DNA from: Clostridia bacterium | GTDB lineage: Bacteria > Bacillota > Clostridia > Oscillospirales > UBA644 | Length of the DNA: 37,374 nucleotides | Assembly: GCA_017623475.1 (NCBI GenBank) | Contig: JAGAPC010000017.1 | Coordinates: 1-37,374, forward strand | Reading direction: 5' to 3' | Shown: positions 1-8,060 of the stretch, one piece after another | Numbering within the stretch: the stretch's first letter is position 1 | Layout: every line of letters begins with the position of its first letter | Translations under genes and position numbers: made by a program | Notes under the pieces: model-generated | What the model saw: only the letters and a program-made list of their open reading frames with translations | The model's database searches: none | What the model was told of the DNA's origin: nothing

Positions 1-627
1 GCAAGATATACTGGTCCCGTTTGCAAACAATGCAGACGTGAAAATACGAAACTGTTCCTGAAGGGCGACAAGTGCTTCTCCGAGAAGTGCCCCATTTCCA
101 AGGGTGCAAAGGTTCCCGGTCAGCACGGCGCTCGCCGCACCAAGCTGACTCCCTACGGCGTTCAGCTGCGTGAAAAACAAAAGGTCAGAAGATACTACGG
201 CGTTCTGGAAGGTCAGTTCGCCAAGTATTACGAAATGGCTAACAAGAAGCAGGGCATTACCGGTAATAACCTGATTCAGATCTGCGAATCCCGTCTGGAT
301 AACGTGGTTACCCGCCTCGGCTTTGCTATGTCCCGTCCCGAAGCTCGTCAGCTGGTCGTTCACGGTCACTTTACCGTCAACGGTCAGAAGGTTGACGTTC
401 CTTCTTACTTGGTTAAAGTAGGCGACGTGATTGCTTTCCGTTCCAAGAGCCTGGAATCCAGCAAGATCAAGGGCATTTTGGAAGCCAACGACAGCAAGCC
501 CATGCCGAAATGGCTGACGCTGGACAAGGAAAACCTGACCGGTACCGTCAACGCTCTCCCCGAGATCGAAGACGTCACCGATCTGCCCATCGAAGTCCAC
601 CTGATCGTCGAGTTGTACTCCAAGTAA
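1..627 (+). CDS. rpsD: 30S ribosomal protein S4 (5' end just cut off)
   Basis: Small-subunit ribosomal protein S4, a primary 16S rRNA binder that nucleates 30S assembly. The frame is open from base 1; the visible protein begins ARYTGPVC, which in the family follows directly after the initiator Met, so probably only the start codon is missing. Counting that Met as residue 1, Cys9, Cys12, Cys26 and Cys31 form the four-cysteine zinc knuckle of the zinc-binding (C+) form of S4. The S4 RNA-binding domain follows from about residue 95 ([20 protein letters not shown]). The 208 visible residues agree with the usual length. It lies upstream of rpoA and rplQ in the usual Firmicutes order. An internal ATG at 235 gives a shorter frame but cuts through the conserved N-terminal domain and is not the start. 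Confidence 0.97.
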   Translation, partial: ARYTGPVCKQCRRENTKLFLKGDKCFSEKCPISKGAKVPGQHGARRTKLTPYGVQLREKQKVRRYYGVLEGQFAKYYEMANKKQGITGNNLIQICESRLDNVVTRLGFAMSRPEARQLVVHGHFTVNGQKVDVPSYLVKVGDVIAFRSKSLESSKIKGILEANDSKPMPKWLTLDKENLTGTVNALPEIEDVTDLPIEVHLIVELYSK

Positions 628-779
628 TAAGTGCAAGTACGCCGACGCAGGCGTACGAACCCTGCTATACTGCTGCGTAGGCAAAGAGGCGGACGGAACG
701 TCCCCTCTGCGCCGATGCGTCAGCGCAACAAACACGCGCGGATATAATTCCGTGTACGACATGAAAGGGTGTACAATTT
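628..779 (+). other. rpsD-rpoA intergenic leader
   Basis: 152 bases between rpsD and rpoA. It contains a 7-bp hairpin (GTACGCC/GGCGTAC, about 638-657) and a second G/C-rich region near 685-722 that can fold, but neither is followed by a T run, so they look like processing or attenuation structures, not a terminator. A TATAAT hexamer at 743-748 lacks a convincing -35. rpoA is therefore probably transcribed from the upstream ribosomal operon. Confidence 0.4.
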
Positions 780-1730
780 ATGATCGAAATCGAAAAGCCG
801 ACGATCGAAGTTTTGGAAGTCTCCGAAGACGGAAAATACGGAAAATTCGTTGTCGAACCCCTGGAACGGGGCTACGGCATCACGCTGGGCAACTCCCTGA
901 GAAGAATGCTTCTCTCTTCTCTTCAGGGCGCTGCCGTGACCTCTATCAAGATCAACGGCGTTCAGCATGAGTTTTCTACCATTCCCGGTGTGACGGAAGA
1001 CGTTACCGAGATCGTCCTGAACATGAAGGGGCTGATTGCCCGTCTTCACGGGACCACTTCAAAGTTCGCATACATCGATGTTCAGGAAGAGGGAGAAGTC
1101 ACCGCAGCTGATATTAAGGCTGATTCCGACATCGAAATCTTGAATCCCGATATGCACATCGCAACCATCGGGAAGGACACGCATTTTTATATGGAGATCA
1201 CCATTGGCACCGGCCGCGGTTACGTTCCTGCGGAACGCAACAAGCCCCCGGTTTCTCCCATTGGTCTGATCGTTATGGATTCGTCCCACTCCCCCATCAC
1301 GAAGGTCAATTATACGGTGGAAAACACCCGTGTCGGTCAGATCACCGACTACGATAAGCTGACCCTGGAGGTTTGGACCAACGGAAGCGTTTCCGCCCGC
1401 AGCGCCGTTTCTTACGCGGCAAAGATCATGAGCGAGCATCTGACGCTCTTCGTGGATCTTGCGGAGGACGTGGAGGTAGCCCCCGAAATCTGGGTTGGCG
1501 ATCCCACCGGAGACAAGGAAAAGATTCTTTCGATGACCATCGAAGAGTTGGAGCTTTCCATCCGTTCCTTCAACTGCCTCAAGCGTGCTGGAATCAACAC
1601 GGTGGACGAACTGATCAACAAGACTCCGGAAGAAATGATGCGTGTACGCAACCTCGGAAAGAAATCTCTCGAAGAGGTTATCGCAAAATTGGAATCTTAC
1701 GGACTTTCGTTCCAGACGGACAAAGAATAA
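780..1730 (+). CDS. rpoA: DNA-directed RNA polymerase alpha subunit
   Basis: Alpha subunit of RNA polymerase, which dimerises to start core enzyme assembly and contacts UP elements and activators. The 316-residue protein is of normal family length. The N-terminal domain carries the assembly signature ([18 protein letters not shown] near residue 30). The C-terminal domain carries the helix-hairpin-helix DNA-binding region ([14 protein letters not shown] ... [15 protein letters not shown], about residues 260-305). The ATG is preceded by AAAGGGTG. It sits between rpsD and rplQ in the conserved order, with 28 bases to rplQ. Nothing unusual was seen. Confidence 0.98.
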   Translation: MIEIEKPTIEVLEVSEDGKYGKFVVEPLERGYGITLGNSLRRMLLSSLQGAAVTSIKINGVQHEFSTIPGVTEDVTEIVLNMKGLIARLHGTTSKFAYIDVQEEGEVTAADIKADSDIEILNPDMHIATIGKDTHFYMEITIGTGRGYVPAERNKPPVSPIGLIVMDSSHSPITKVNYTVENTRVGQITDYDKLTLEVWTNGSVSARSAVSYAAKIMSEHLTLFVDLAEDVEVAPEIWVGDPTGDKEKILSMTIEELELSIRSFNCLKRAGINTVDELINKTPEEMMRVRNLGKKSLEEVIAKLESYGLSFQTDKE

Positions 1731-1758
1731 TTACCAAATTTAAAAGGAGGATCCGGCC

Positions 1759-2100
1759 ATGGGTACCCGTAAACTTGGCAGAACCACTGATCACAGAATG
1801 TCCATGCTCCGCGGCATGACGACATATTTGTTGGAAAACGGCTCCATCGAGACCACTCTCACCAGAGCCAAAGAAGTTCGTTCCCTCGCTGAAAAGATGA
1901 TTACGCTCGGCAAGGCGAATACCCTTCATTCCAAGAGACAGGCAATGGCTTTCATCACGAAGGAAGATGTCGTGAAGAAACTCTTCAACGAAATCGCTCC
2001 CAAGTACGCAGAACGCAACGGCGGCTACACTCGCATCGTGAAGTGCGGCCCCCGTCAGGGCGACGCTGCGGAGATGGCCATCATTTCCCTCGTTGACTAA
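1759..2100 (+). CDS. rplQ: 50S ribosomal protein L17
   Basis: Large-subunit protein L17, near the exit tunnel of the 50S subunit. The 113-residue product starts [20 protein letters not shown], the characteristic L17 N-terminus, and ends ISLVD, matching the usual length of 112-120 residues. A strong AAAAGGAGG lies 10 bases before the ATG. It is the last gene of the ribosomal/rpoA operon and is followed 15 bases later by a strong rho-independent terminator. Confidence 0.98.
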   Translation: MGTRKLGRTTDHRMSMLRGMTTYLLENGSIETTLTRAKEVRSLAEKMITLGKANTLHSKRQAMAFITKEDVVKKLFNEIAPKYAERNGGYTRIVKCGPRQGDAAEMAIISLVD

Positions 2101-2114
2101 TTTAAGTCGATATA

Positions 2115-2148
2115 AAAAATTCCTTCCCCACGGGGAAGGAATTTTTTT
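2115..2148 (+). terminator. Terminator of the rpsD-rpoA-rplQ operon
   Basis: Perfect inverted repeat (AAAAATTCCTTCCCC / GGGGAAGGAATTTTT) with a short loop and a T run. Because the stem is A-rich on its left side it could also terminate from the other direction. Confidence 0.92.
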
Positions 2149-2161
2149 GCATACAAAAAAA

Positions 2162-2318
2162 GTGCAGCCATGGAAGGCTGCACCGAAAAAGTGTTTTTCT
2201 CCCATTGTTGTCAGACAATATTATACCGCATCACAGAGATAGGGATAAGAGAGAAAACACCTTTTCCCAAAGGTAGTTTTCCCTGTGACACGGAATATAT
2301 AATTTTGTCTGACGAGTA
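2162..2318. repeat. Non-coding stretch with a long imperfect inverted repeat
   Basis: The 334 bases between rplQ and the GH2 gene hold no credible gene. After a small hairpin (GTGCAGCC/GGCTGCAC, 2162-2182) there is a large imperfect inverted repeat. The outer arms GTCAGACAA (2210-2218) and TTGTCTGAC (2305-2313) match perfectly. Middle arms TCACAG (2231-2236) / CTGTGA (2283-2288) and inner arms GAAAAC (2253-2258) / GTTTTC (2276-2281) nest inside. The structure could be a folded RNA or a small MITE-like element. No target-site duplication was recognised. Confidence 0.55.
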
Positions 2319-2379
2319 CATTATACCATTTAATCATAAAATTGTCAATACCGTATGGCAGAGTTTAAAAAGGATAATT

Positions 2380-2417
2380 ATGCCGGGAGGCACGTGATGT
2401 CGTGTCTCCCGGCTTTT
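2380..2417 (+). terminator. Rho-independent terminator, plus strand
   Basis: Strong stem GCCGGGAGGCACG / CGTGTCTCCCGGC followed by TTTTT on the plus strand. No plus-strand gene ends here, so it either ends a transcript from the inverted-repeat region 2162-2318 or works, less well, as a backstop for the converging GH2 gene on the minus strand. Confidence 0.7.
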
Positions 2418-2434
2418 TGCAGTTGGTTGTTTTT

Positions 2435-4168
2435 TTATTCTTCAATGGCGGCAGGTTGGGCGTTGATTTTTTGGAAGATTTCCATATCGAATTTGGGGAC
2501 TCGGTCGTAGGTGTACAATCCGTTGACCTCCTGCTCTACGTCGTAAAGCTGAGTGTAGCAGAAGCCGAACATATTCTTGTTGAATAAAAGATGCTCGGTC
2601 AGTTTTTTGTAGCGGTCGATAAATTCTTCCTCGGTCTTCGGGGCGTTGCCGTACCCCCAGCCCCCTTGGGATTGCTCCACGTCCCATTTGATGCCGCCGT
2701 ATTCGCTGACGAAGGCGGGCATCCCCTTTTTGTAAAGATACCACTTTTGGAAGAAGGGCTGGCGGGTCGGGTTGGCGGTTGCGTAATCAAAATCTCCCGT
2801 CTCCCCGAATTGCTTGAAATATGCGCCGAAAACATCGGGGTCTTGCGTGTAAGTGTGGACGTCGTAAATATCGGTAATTACGTGGTAATTTCCGCTGGTG
2901 TCGATGCAGGGACGGGTGGGGTCGAGGCGTTTTGTCAGGGCGTAAACGGTTTTCAAAATACCGTAGTCGGTGACGGTTTCGTTATAATCCCACGTTTCGT
3001 TGAAGGGACACCAGCCGACGATGGAGGGGTGGTTGAAATCCCGATCGACCGATTCGCTCCAGCCGTTGATGATATCGGACAAAACGATGGTTTCGTCGTA
3101 GATTTTTAATCCCCAGTTGGGGTATTCTCCCCACACGATATAGCCCATTTTGTCTGCGTGGTACAAAAACCGCGGCTCAAAGACCTTTTCGTGCAACCGT
3201 GCGCCGTTAAAGCCGGCGTCGAGGGAAATTTGAATGTCCTTTTTTAAGGCGTCTTCCGTGGGGGCGGTGTAAATGCCGTCGGGGTAAAAGCCTTGATCCA
3301 AAACCAACCGCTGGAAGACGGATTTTCCGTTGATTAACACCTTATAGCCGTCGATCCGCACTTCCCGAAGCCCGAAATAGCTGGTTACCCTGTCTTCTCC
3401 GTAGGTAATTTCCACGTCGTAAAGTCCGCCTTTTCCAACCTCCCACAGATGGGCTTCGGAAAGGGGGATGCAGGCGGTAAAAGCGCCGGCGGCTCGGACG
3501 GAAGTTTGTCCGGTAGGAATTCCTTCAAAGCTTGTTTTGATCTGAATCTCTCCGCTTCCGGTCACTTCGCCGCAAATCGTAACGGAAGAATTTGTGATAT
3601 TGGGGTAGTATTTTACGTTTTTTACGTGATTTTTCGGCAAAAATTCCAGCCAGACCGTCTGCCAGATCCCGGTGGTGCGGGTGTAATGACATCCGGCGGA
3701 GCGCAGGCGTTGGCTTTGCTTTCCCGCGCATTGTTTTCCGCTTCTCACGTCGTCCTTGACGTATAAAAAGACGGCGTTTTCTCCCACCGTCACCTGTTCG
3801 GTGATATCAAATTCAAAGGGGGTATATCCGCCCCGATGCTCGCCGACCTTCGTGCCGTTGACGTACAAAAATGCGTGATAATCCACGGCGCCGAAATGGA
3901 GCATGACGCGGTTTTTCAAATCTTCCTTCGTAAAATTGACGGTCTTACGGTAGCAGATGGCAGGAATAAAATCCTTGTAGCCGATGCCCGATAACTCGCT
4001 TTCGGGGCAGAAGGGTACGATGATTTTATCCTTTAATTGCTCCTTTTTGAACAGCTCCCCTTCGATGGCGCTTACGGAAAAGTCGAATTCAAATTCCCAT
4101 TCTCCGTTTAAATTTCTCCACTGCTTTCGCTCCCATTGGGGATTGGGATGCTCCGGTCTTGGAATCAT
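2435..4168 (-). CDS. Glycoside hydrolase family 2 protein (beta-galactosidase/beta-glucuronidase type)
   Basis: Exo-acting retaining glycosidase of family GH2. The 577-residue protein shows the family layout: an N-terminal sugar-binding jelly-roll (residues 1-180, with RTTGIWQTVWLEF), a central Ig-like domain and a C-terminal TIM barrel. The acid/base glutamate is in GWCPFNETWDYNE and the nucleophile glutamate in FVSEYGG. There is no signal peptide, so it should act in the cytoplasm on imported oligosaccharides. It is shorter than LacZ and close to GusA in length, but the substrate cannot be fixed from sequence. It is divergent from an AraC-family gene, with which it shares an operator-like region; the promoter at 4254-4282 on the minus strand reads into it. 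Confidence 0.9.
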   Translation of the reverse strand: MIPRPEHPNPQWERKQWRNLNGEWEFEFDFSVSAIEGELFKKEQLKDKIIVPFCPESELSGIGYKDFIPAICYRKTVNFTKEDLKNRVMLHFGAVDYHAFLYVNGTKVGEHRGGYTPFEFDITEQVTVGENAVFLYVKDDVRSGKQCAGKQSQRLRSAGCHYTRTTGIWQTVWLEFLPKNHVKNVKYYPNITNSSVTICGEVTGSGEIQIKTSFEGIPTGQTSVRAAGAFTACIPLSEAHLWEVGKGGLYDVEITYGEDRVTSYFGLREVRIDGYKVLINGKSVFQRLVLDQGFYPDGIYTAPTEDALKKDIQISLDAGFNGARLHEKVFEPRFLYHADKMGYIVWGEYPNWGLKIYDETIVLSDIINGWSESVDRDFNHPSIVGWCPFNETWDYNETVTDYGILKTVYALTKRLDPTRPCIDTSGNYHVITDIYDVHTYTQDPDVFGAYFKQFGETGDFDYATANPTRQPFFQKWYLYKKGMPAFVSEYGGIKWDVEQSQGGWGYGNAPKTEEEFIDRYKKLTEHLLFNKNMFGFCYTQLYDVEQEVNGLYTYDRVPKFDMEIFQKINAQPAAIEE

Positions 4169-4226
4169 GACGATTGCCTCCTCGTTTTTTTTGTATGCCT
4201 TGATTTGTGTTTTCGTCCGTTTTTGC

Positions 4227-4255
4227 TTGACAATTTATGAATTGTATAGTATAAT
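4227..4255 (+). promoter_or_regulatory. Promoter of the AraC-family gene
   Basis: Perfect sigma-70-type promoter: TTGACA (4227-4232), 17-bp spacer, TATAAT (4250-4255). Expected start of transcription is near 4262, giving a leader of about 75 bases. Confidence 0.85.
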
Positions 4256-4282
4256 TATATCACATAAAAAACACTCTGTAAA
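4254..4282 (-). promoter_or_regulatory. Promoter of the GH2 gene
   Basis: On the minus strand: TTTACA (4282-4277), 17-bp spacer, TATAAT (4259-4254). Its -10 overlaps the -10 of the divergent AraC-gene promoter by two bases, so the two promoters probably exclude one another. Confidence 0.8.
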
Positions 4283-4337
4283 TATTTATTCGTATGATTT
4301 TATTTGTATATTCGTCCGATTTTAGGAGGTGCGGCGG

Positions 4338-5159
4338 TTGAGAAACAGGCATAACGAGGAGCTCTTTATCTATTCGAGAAATATGAATCACCCCATCGTT
4401 ACCGCCGTGTGCGGAATTACGTTTCCGAATGAAAAATACAAAATCGTCCGCAAAAAGTCCAACGCCTACAGTATCGAGTACGTTTACGAGGGGGAAGGGG
4501 TGGTTCGGCAGGGAAACGAAATTTATAAAGTGGGCGCGGGGGATTGCTTTATTTTGCATCCCAATACCTATCATCATTACTATGCGTCTGCGAAAAACCC
4601 TTGGAAGAAAATTTGGATCTTAATCGAAAATAACTACGGCTTCGTGGATCATCTGATGGCGGACTATGGGTTGGAGCAGACGGTAGTTGTGAAAGATTTC
4701 AAAAATCCCGCCCCCTTCGAGGCTTGCTTTGAGCTTGCAAGAGGGAGCGATCCGACACGAAAAATCGAGCCTCTGCTTTTGTCCCTGCTTTCCGACGTAT
4801 CGGATTTTGTTTTTATCCACGAAACAGGTTCGGGGAAGCGGTATGCGGACGAATTGAATCGATTGTTTAAGCGAAATTTGTACAACACGCTGACCATGAA
4901 GGATTGCTGCGATTATATCGGCATGGGGAAATCTCAACTGACGGAATTGTTCAAGCAGGCGTATAACGATACCCCGATGGCGTATTATATGAAAATGAAG
5001 CTGACCTCCGCGAAAACCTATTTGGAGCAAACGGAGCGCTCCGTTTCCGAGATTTCAATGAAGCATTCCTTTAAAAGCGTGTACCATTTTTCCTCGTTTT
5101 TTAAAAAGCATACCGGAATGTCTCCTACGGAATATCGGTTGAAGCGTAAATTAAAATAA
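4338..5159 (+). CDS. AraC-family transcriptional regulator
   Basis: Likely sugar-responsive activator of the divergent GH2 gene. The N-terminal half is a cupin-like sensing domain (EYVYEGEGVVRQGNE, GDCFILHPNTYHHYYAS). The C-terminal 100 residues form the two-helix-turn-helix AraC domain, with MKDCCDYIGMGKSQLTELFK as the first and VYHFSSFFKKHTGMSPTEYR as the second. I chose the TTG at 4338 because the AGGAGG at 4324-4329 lies 8 bases upstream; the GTG at 4329 overlaps that site and cannot use it. This gives 273 residues. A perfect consensus promoter and operator-like repeats precede it. Confidence 0.92.
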   Translation: MRNRHNEELFIYSRNMNHPIVTAVCGITFPNEKYKIVRKKSNAYSIEYVYEGEGVVRQGNEIYKVGAGDCFILHPNTYHHYYASAKNPWKKIWILIENNYGFVDHLMADYGLEQTVVVKDFKNPAPFEACFELARGSDPTRKIEPLLLSLLSDVSDFVFIHETGSGKRYADELNRLFKRNLYNTLTMKDCCDYIGMGKSQLTELFKQAYNDTPMAYYMKMKLTSAKTYLEQTERSVSEISMKHSFKSVYHFSSFFKKHTGMSPTEYRLKRKLK

Positions 5160-5168
5160 AGCGCAAAC

Positions 5169-5193
5169 AAGGCTCCCCTGGGAAAGGGGAGCC
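5169..5193. terminator. Hairpin between convergent genes
   Basis: GGCTCCCC / GGGGAGCC stem-loop between the converging AraC and lipid-kinase genes. The T run is poor on the plus strand and moderate on the minus strand, so it is a probable weak bidirectional terminator. Confidence 0.5.
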
Positions 5194-5231
5194 GGCTTGC
5201 TATGGGATTGATGAAACGGGCTTGTCGGTCT

Positions 5232-6119
5232 TTAGCGCGGCGTTGATTCTGCGGGAGAAAGGACGGTCAGTCCCCCCTGCAGAACCTCAAAGTTCGCCTC
5301 GTCGGTGGGGGATAATTCTCCGTCCAGGTTCAGGGTAAGATCCTTGCCCCGGATGACGATTTTTTCCGCCCGGACGTGCTTGACGAATTTCAGCCCCGTA
5401 TGCTTGCCGATTGCCAACAGGGGCATGACCGACAAAAACAGCCAGGCGGGAACGCTTTCAATCAAATAGGCGTCCAATTTTCCGTCGTCGATGACCGCTT
5501 CGGGGGCGATCTTAATGCCGCCGCCGTAATATTTCCCATTGGCGATGCAGAACAGCAGGGATTTTTGTTGGAAGGGAACCCCGTCGATCTCTCCCTCCAG
5601 GTCGGTTCCGTGATAATGGAAAATGGTATAGAACATGGATAAAATGTAACTGATCCTGCGAAGCCCCGGCTTGTTTTTGTAGCGCTCCGAATTCCGCACC
5701 ACCTCCGCGTCAAAGCCCACCGAGGCGATATTCATAAAAAAGCCGTCGTTTGCCTTTCCGCAGTCGATATTTCGCCGGGTGAAATCCTTGATCTTATTCA
5801 GGATTTTTTTAGGATCGTGCTTCCCGGAAATTTTGGCGTACAGGGTGCGGACGAAATCGTTTCCGCTTCCCTGGGGAATCACGCACAGGGTATTGGTTGA
5901 GCCTACCGTACCGCACATGACCTCGTTTGCCGTTCCGTCACCGCCCACGGCGTAGATGGTGGATCCGGTGTATTCCCGGGCAATTTCGGTGGCGTGTCCC
6001 GCCCGTTCGGTCAGGCGGATCTCCGCCAGCTTCCCGAAGGTCTTTTGGATCAGCTCCTTCATTTGCTTCGTTTTTTTGAATCCTGCCTGGGGATTGAGAA
6101 TAAAAACGTGCTTTTGCAT
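5232..6119 (-). CDS. Diacylglycerol kinase-family lipid kinase (DagK/YegS type)
   Basis: ATP-dependent lipid kinase, most likely recycling diacylglycerol to phosphatidic acid at the membrane. The 295-residue protein has the DAGK catalytic domain at its N-terminus: FILNPQAG near residue 6, the nucleotide-binding GGDGTANEV near residue 78 and PQGSGNDFVRT near residue 102. The C-terminal beta-sandwich domain of the DgkB/YegS fold follows (YGGGIKIAPEA, LNLDGE). There is no transmembrane segment, consistent with the soluble family. It is a monocistronic gene, convergent with the AraC gene and divergent from the thiT locus. The exact lipid is not determined by sequence. Confidence 0.9.
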   Translation of the reverse strand: MQKHVFILNPQAGFKKTKQMKELIQKTFGKLAEIRLTERAGHATEIAREYTGSTIYAVGGDGTANEVMCGTVGSTNTLCVIPQGSGNDFVRTLYAKISGKHDPKKILNKIKDFTRRNIDCGKANDGFFMNIASVGFDAEVVRNSERYKNKPGLRRISYILSMFYTIFHYHGTDLEGEIDGVPFQQKSLLFCIANGKYYGGGIKIAPEAVIDDGKLDAYLIESVPAWLFLSVMPLLAIGKHTGLKFVKHVRAEKIVIRGKDLTLNLDGELSPTDEANFEVLQGGLTVLSPAESTPR

Positions 6120-6170
6120 GATCGTTCTCCTACATATTTCAACAAAATAATTACAAAGTCACGGAAGGTC

Positions 6171-6199
6171 TTTACAAGCCGGGGAAAATGTGCTATAAT
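6171..6199 (+). promoter_or_regulatory. Promoter of the TPP riboswitch-thiT transcript
   Basis: TTTACA (6171-6176), 17-bp spacer, TATAAT (6194-6199). It lies about 20 bases before the riboswitch aptamer. Confidence 0.8.
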
Positions 6200-6220
6200 G
6201 ATCCTATAAAAGTGAATATC

Positions 6221-6317
6221 TTTGCCGGGGTGCGTTGATACTACGCTGAGAGTGGGCAGAAGCCCAAAACCCATTGAACCTGAACAGGAGCAAAAACCTG
6301 CGGAGGGAAGATGCAAA
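6221..6317 (+). ncRNA. TPP riboswitch aptamer (THI element)
   Basis: Senses thiamine pyrophosphate and controls thiT. The closing stem P1 is TTTGC (6221-6225) with GCAAA (6313-6317). The conserved landmarks GGGGTGC, CTGAGA (6246-6251), CCATTGAACCTGA and CGGAGGGAAG (6301-6310) are all present in the right order. The aptamer is followed by a terminator, so control is by transcription termination when TPP is bound. Confidence 0.95.
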
Positions 6318-6339
6318 CATATCATTGGTGTAAACATCA

Positions 6340-6370
6340 TCCTCTTACCGTACGGTGAGGGGATTTTTTT
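6340..6370 (+). terminator. Riboswitch expression-platform terminator
   Basis: Hairpin with CCTCTTACC / GGTGAGGGG arms (two G-U pairs) followed by seven Ts, 23 bases after the aptamer and 82 bases before thiT. This is the off-state terminator of the TPP riboswitch. Confidence 0.88.
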
Positions 6371-6451
6371 GACGGCTTTTCCGAATACCGGTGCGGAAAA
6401 AACCGTTGGCGGGATTCATTTTTATAATATTTATGACAGGAGGAATTTCTT

Positions 6452-7051
6452 ATGAACAAGAAATCCGATTCTCTGAAAAAGCTCGCCGTTTGCGCCATGA
6501 TGGTGGCACTGTCCTTCGTGTTGAGTCTTTGGTCTCCCTTTAAATTCTGGCCCCAGGGCGGATCGGTGACCATCGGGGCGATGGTTCCGGTGATTTTGGT
6601 TGCCCTGCTGCTGGGTACGAAATGGGGGCTTGGCTGCGCCTTCGTCAACGCCTTATTGCAGTTGATGATGGGCTTTATGGAAGGCATGGGCACGTGGGGA
6701 TTGTCCCCGACGGTGCTGGTCTGCAGTATTCTTTTGGATTATATTTTGGCATATACCGTGATCGGTCTTGCCGGAATTTTCAAAGGAAACGATTCCATCC
6801 GCGCAATATTCGGAACGGTTTTCGTATGTATTCTGCGGTACGCGTTCCATTTTCTCTCCGGCTGGGCGTTCTTCGGAACGTGGGCGGAGGAGGGCTATTC
6901 GGCGCTGGAGTGGGCGTTGTTCTACAATATGACCTATATGCTCCCCGAAACGGTCATCACCGTCGTGCTTGCAGGAGGACTTGCGGCGCTGATCCCGGTG
7001 TTGCGGAAAAATTTCGCCTTTTGCCGTCCTGCAAAAAAGGTCGAAAATTGA
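6452..7051 (+). CDS. thiT: Energy-coupled thiamine transporter, S component ThiT
   Basis: Membrane substrate-binding (S) subunit of an ECF transporter for thiamine. It works with the EcfA/A'/T module, which is not in this window. The 199-residue protein has about six hydrophobic segments, as in the family. It carries ThiT-like features: GGSVTIGAMVPV near residue 36, aromatic residues in WAFFGTWAEE, and the C-terminal YNMTYMLPETV. An AGGAGG at 6438-6443 precedes the ATG. The TPP riboswitch directly upstream independently supports the substrate. It is transcribed alone and ends at a strong terminator. Confidence 0.93.
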   Translation: MNKKSDSLKKLAVCAMMVALSFVLSLWSPFKFWPQGGSVTIGAMVPVILVALLLGTKWGLGCAFVNALLQLMMGFMEGMGTWGLSPTVLVCSILLDYILAYTVIGLAGIFKGNDSIRAIFGTVFVCILRYAFHFLSGWAFFGTWAEEGYSALEWALFYNMTYMLPETVITVVLAGGLAALIPVLRKNFAFCRPAKKVEN

Positions 7052-7070
7052 AATTATATCCATATTATAA

Positions 7071-7109
7071 CACGAAACCCCCTTTTTTGCAAGGGGGTTC
7101 GTGGCTTTT
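7071..7109 (+). terminator. Terminator of thiT
   Basis: CACGAA-CCCCCTT / AAGGGGGTTCGTG stem followed by GGCTTTTC. Confidence 0.8.
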
Positions 7110-7130
7110 CTGTAAAATTCCGCGAAAATC

Positions 7131-7159
7131 TTGCAATTTTCTTCCAAATATGCTATACT
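7131..7159 (+). promoter_or_regulatory. Promoter of the HAD phosphatase gene
   Basis: TTGCAA (7131-7136), 17-bp spacer, TATACT (7154-7159), 34 bases before the ATG. Confidence 0.7.
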
Positions 7160-7193
7160 GAATTCAGTAAAATTCGACGGAGCGTAATTTGTT

Positions 7194-7832
7194 ATGGAAT
7201 TAAAATATCGTGATATTGCGTGGGATTTTGACGGAACGCTTTACAATTCCTACCCCCACATTATCCGTTGTCTTCGGCTGGCGATGGAGCAATTCGGCTA
7301 CACGGATTCGGAAGAAAATATAGCGAAATGGGCGCATATTACCGTGGGACACGCCTTTGAGCATTACGCTCCCTTTTGCGGATGCCGTAGGGAAAATCTC
7401 GCCCATTGGTATCGGAAATTCATCGCCGAAACGTCGCCCCTGTGTACCCCTTATCCCGGGATTCCGGAGCTGTTGCGGGAGATCGTCGCCGCCGGCGGAC
7501 GAAACCACCTTTGTTCCAACCGCGATGCGCAAAAGTGTAAGGATTATTTTGCGCGGGACGGAATTTTGGATTGTTTTACCGTATTTTCCGGCATGAAATC
7601 GGGAATCCGCAGTAAGCCTGCCCCCGATCTGGTCAACGGGGTGCTGAATGAGGGGAAAATTGCCCCGAAGGATCTGTTGATGGTCGGGGATCGGAATTTG
7701 GATATCGAAGTCGCCCACGCCGCCGGCGCCAAGGGGTGCTTTTTTGATTTGGATGGGTATTCTACCCCCACAAGCAACCCGGAGCATACGGCGCTTACCG
7801 TGGCGGAATTGCGTAAAATCCTCTTTGATTGA
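7194..7832 (+). CDS. HAD-superfamily hydrolase (phosphoglycolate phosphatase-like)
   Basis: Small-molecule phosphatase of the haloacid dehalogenase superfamily, 212 residues. All four HAD motifs are present: motif I DFDGTLYNS (nucleophile Asp13 and general acid Asp15), motif II serine in LCSNRDAQ, motif III lysine in SKPAPD and motif IV GDRNLDIE. The helical cap between motifs I and II makes it a C1-cap, Gph/PgmB-like member. The natural substrate cannot be told. It is monocistronic with its own promoter. The ribosome binding site (GACGGAG) is weak. Confidence 0.88.
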   Translation: MELKYRDIAWDFDGTLYNSYPHIIRCLRLAMEQFGYTDSEENIAKWAHITVGHAFEHYAPFCGCRRENLAHWYRKFIAETSPLCTPYPGIPELLREIVAAGGRNHLCSNRDAQKCKDYFARDGILDCFTVFSGMKSGIRSKPAPDLVNGVLNEGKIAPKDLLMVGDRNLDIEVAHAAGAKGCFFDLDGYSTPTSNPEHTALTVAELRKILFD

Positions 7833-8060
7833 CCTTTTTTCGCCCCTCCGCATAAGATGGATTACATCTTGCAGGAAAGGGTGGGTGTTGGGTGAGAATC
7901 GTCACCGTGAAATCGCCCCGATTCCTTCGGGGACTTCTGAAAGCAATTTTCGGAATGAGAGATTAAATGAAAAAGCGGAGAGGATCCTCTCCGTTTTCTC
8001 TTTTTTTCGGCAAACATATCTCCGAATTGGGAATTCTTTGTAGATTATTTCAAAGTTCCC
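7833..8060. other. Intergenic region after the HAD gene
   Basis: No gene seen. It contains small hairpins (GGTGA/TCACC near 7893; CCCCGA/TCGGGG near 7916-7932) and ends in the terminator at 7972-8008. I checked it against riboswitch consensus sequences I know and recognised none. Confidence 0.4.
7972..8008 (+). terminator. Rho-independent terminator
   Basis: Self-complementary CGGAGAGGATCCTCTCCG (7976-7993), flanked by AAAA on the left and TTTTCTCTTTTTTT on the right. Confidence 0.85.

Larger units (their letters stand above)
4203..4320. promoter_or_regulatory. Putative AraC-type operator: three direct half-sites
   Basis: A motif of the form ATTTGTnTnTTCGTCCGnTTT occurs at 4203-4223 and again at 4302-4322, exactly 99 bp apart. 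A weaker copy (TTCGTATGAT) lies at 4289-4298, 22 bp from the TTCGTCCGAT copy at 4311-4320. Two same-orientation sites about two helical turns apart, ending 6 bp upstream of the minus-strand -35, is the arrangement used by AraC-family activators. The third, distant site could support looping or autoregulation. Confidence 0.6.

Noticed and set aside
7833..8060. Possible riboswitch upstream of the phosphatidyltransferase gene
   Set aside because: Hairpins are present, but they lie before a terminator and upstream of the gene's own promoter, and no known aptamer consensus fits. It is more likely the 3' untranslated region of the HAD gene.
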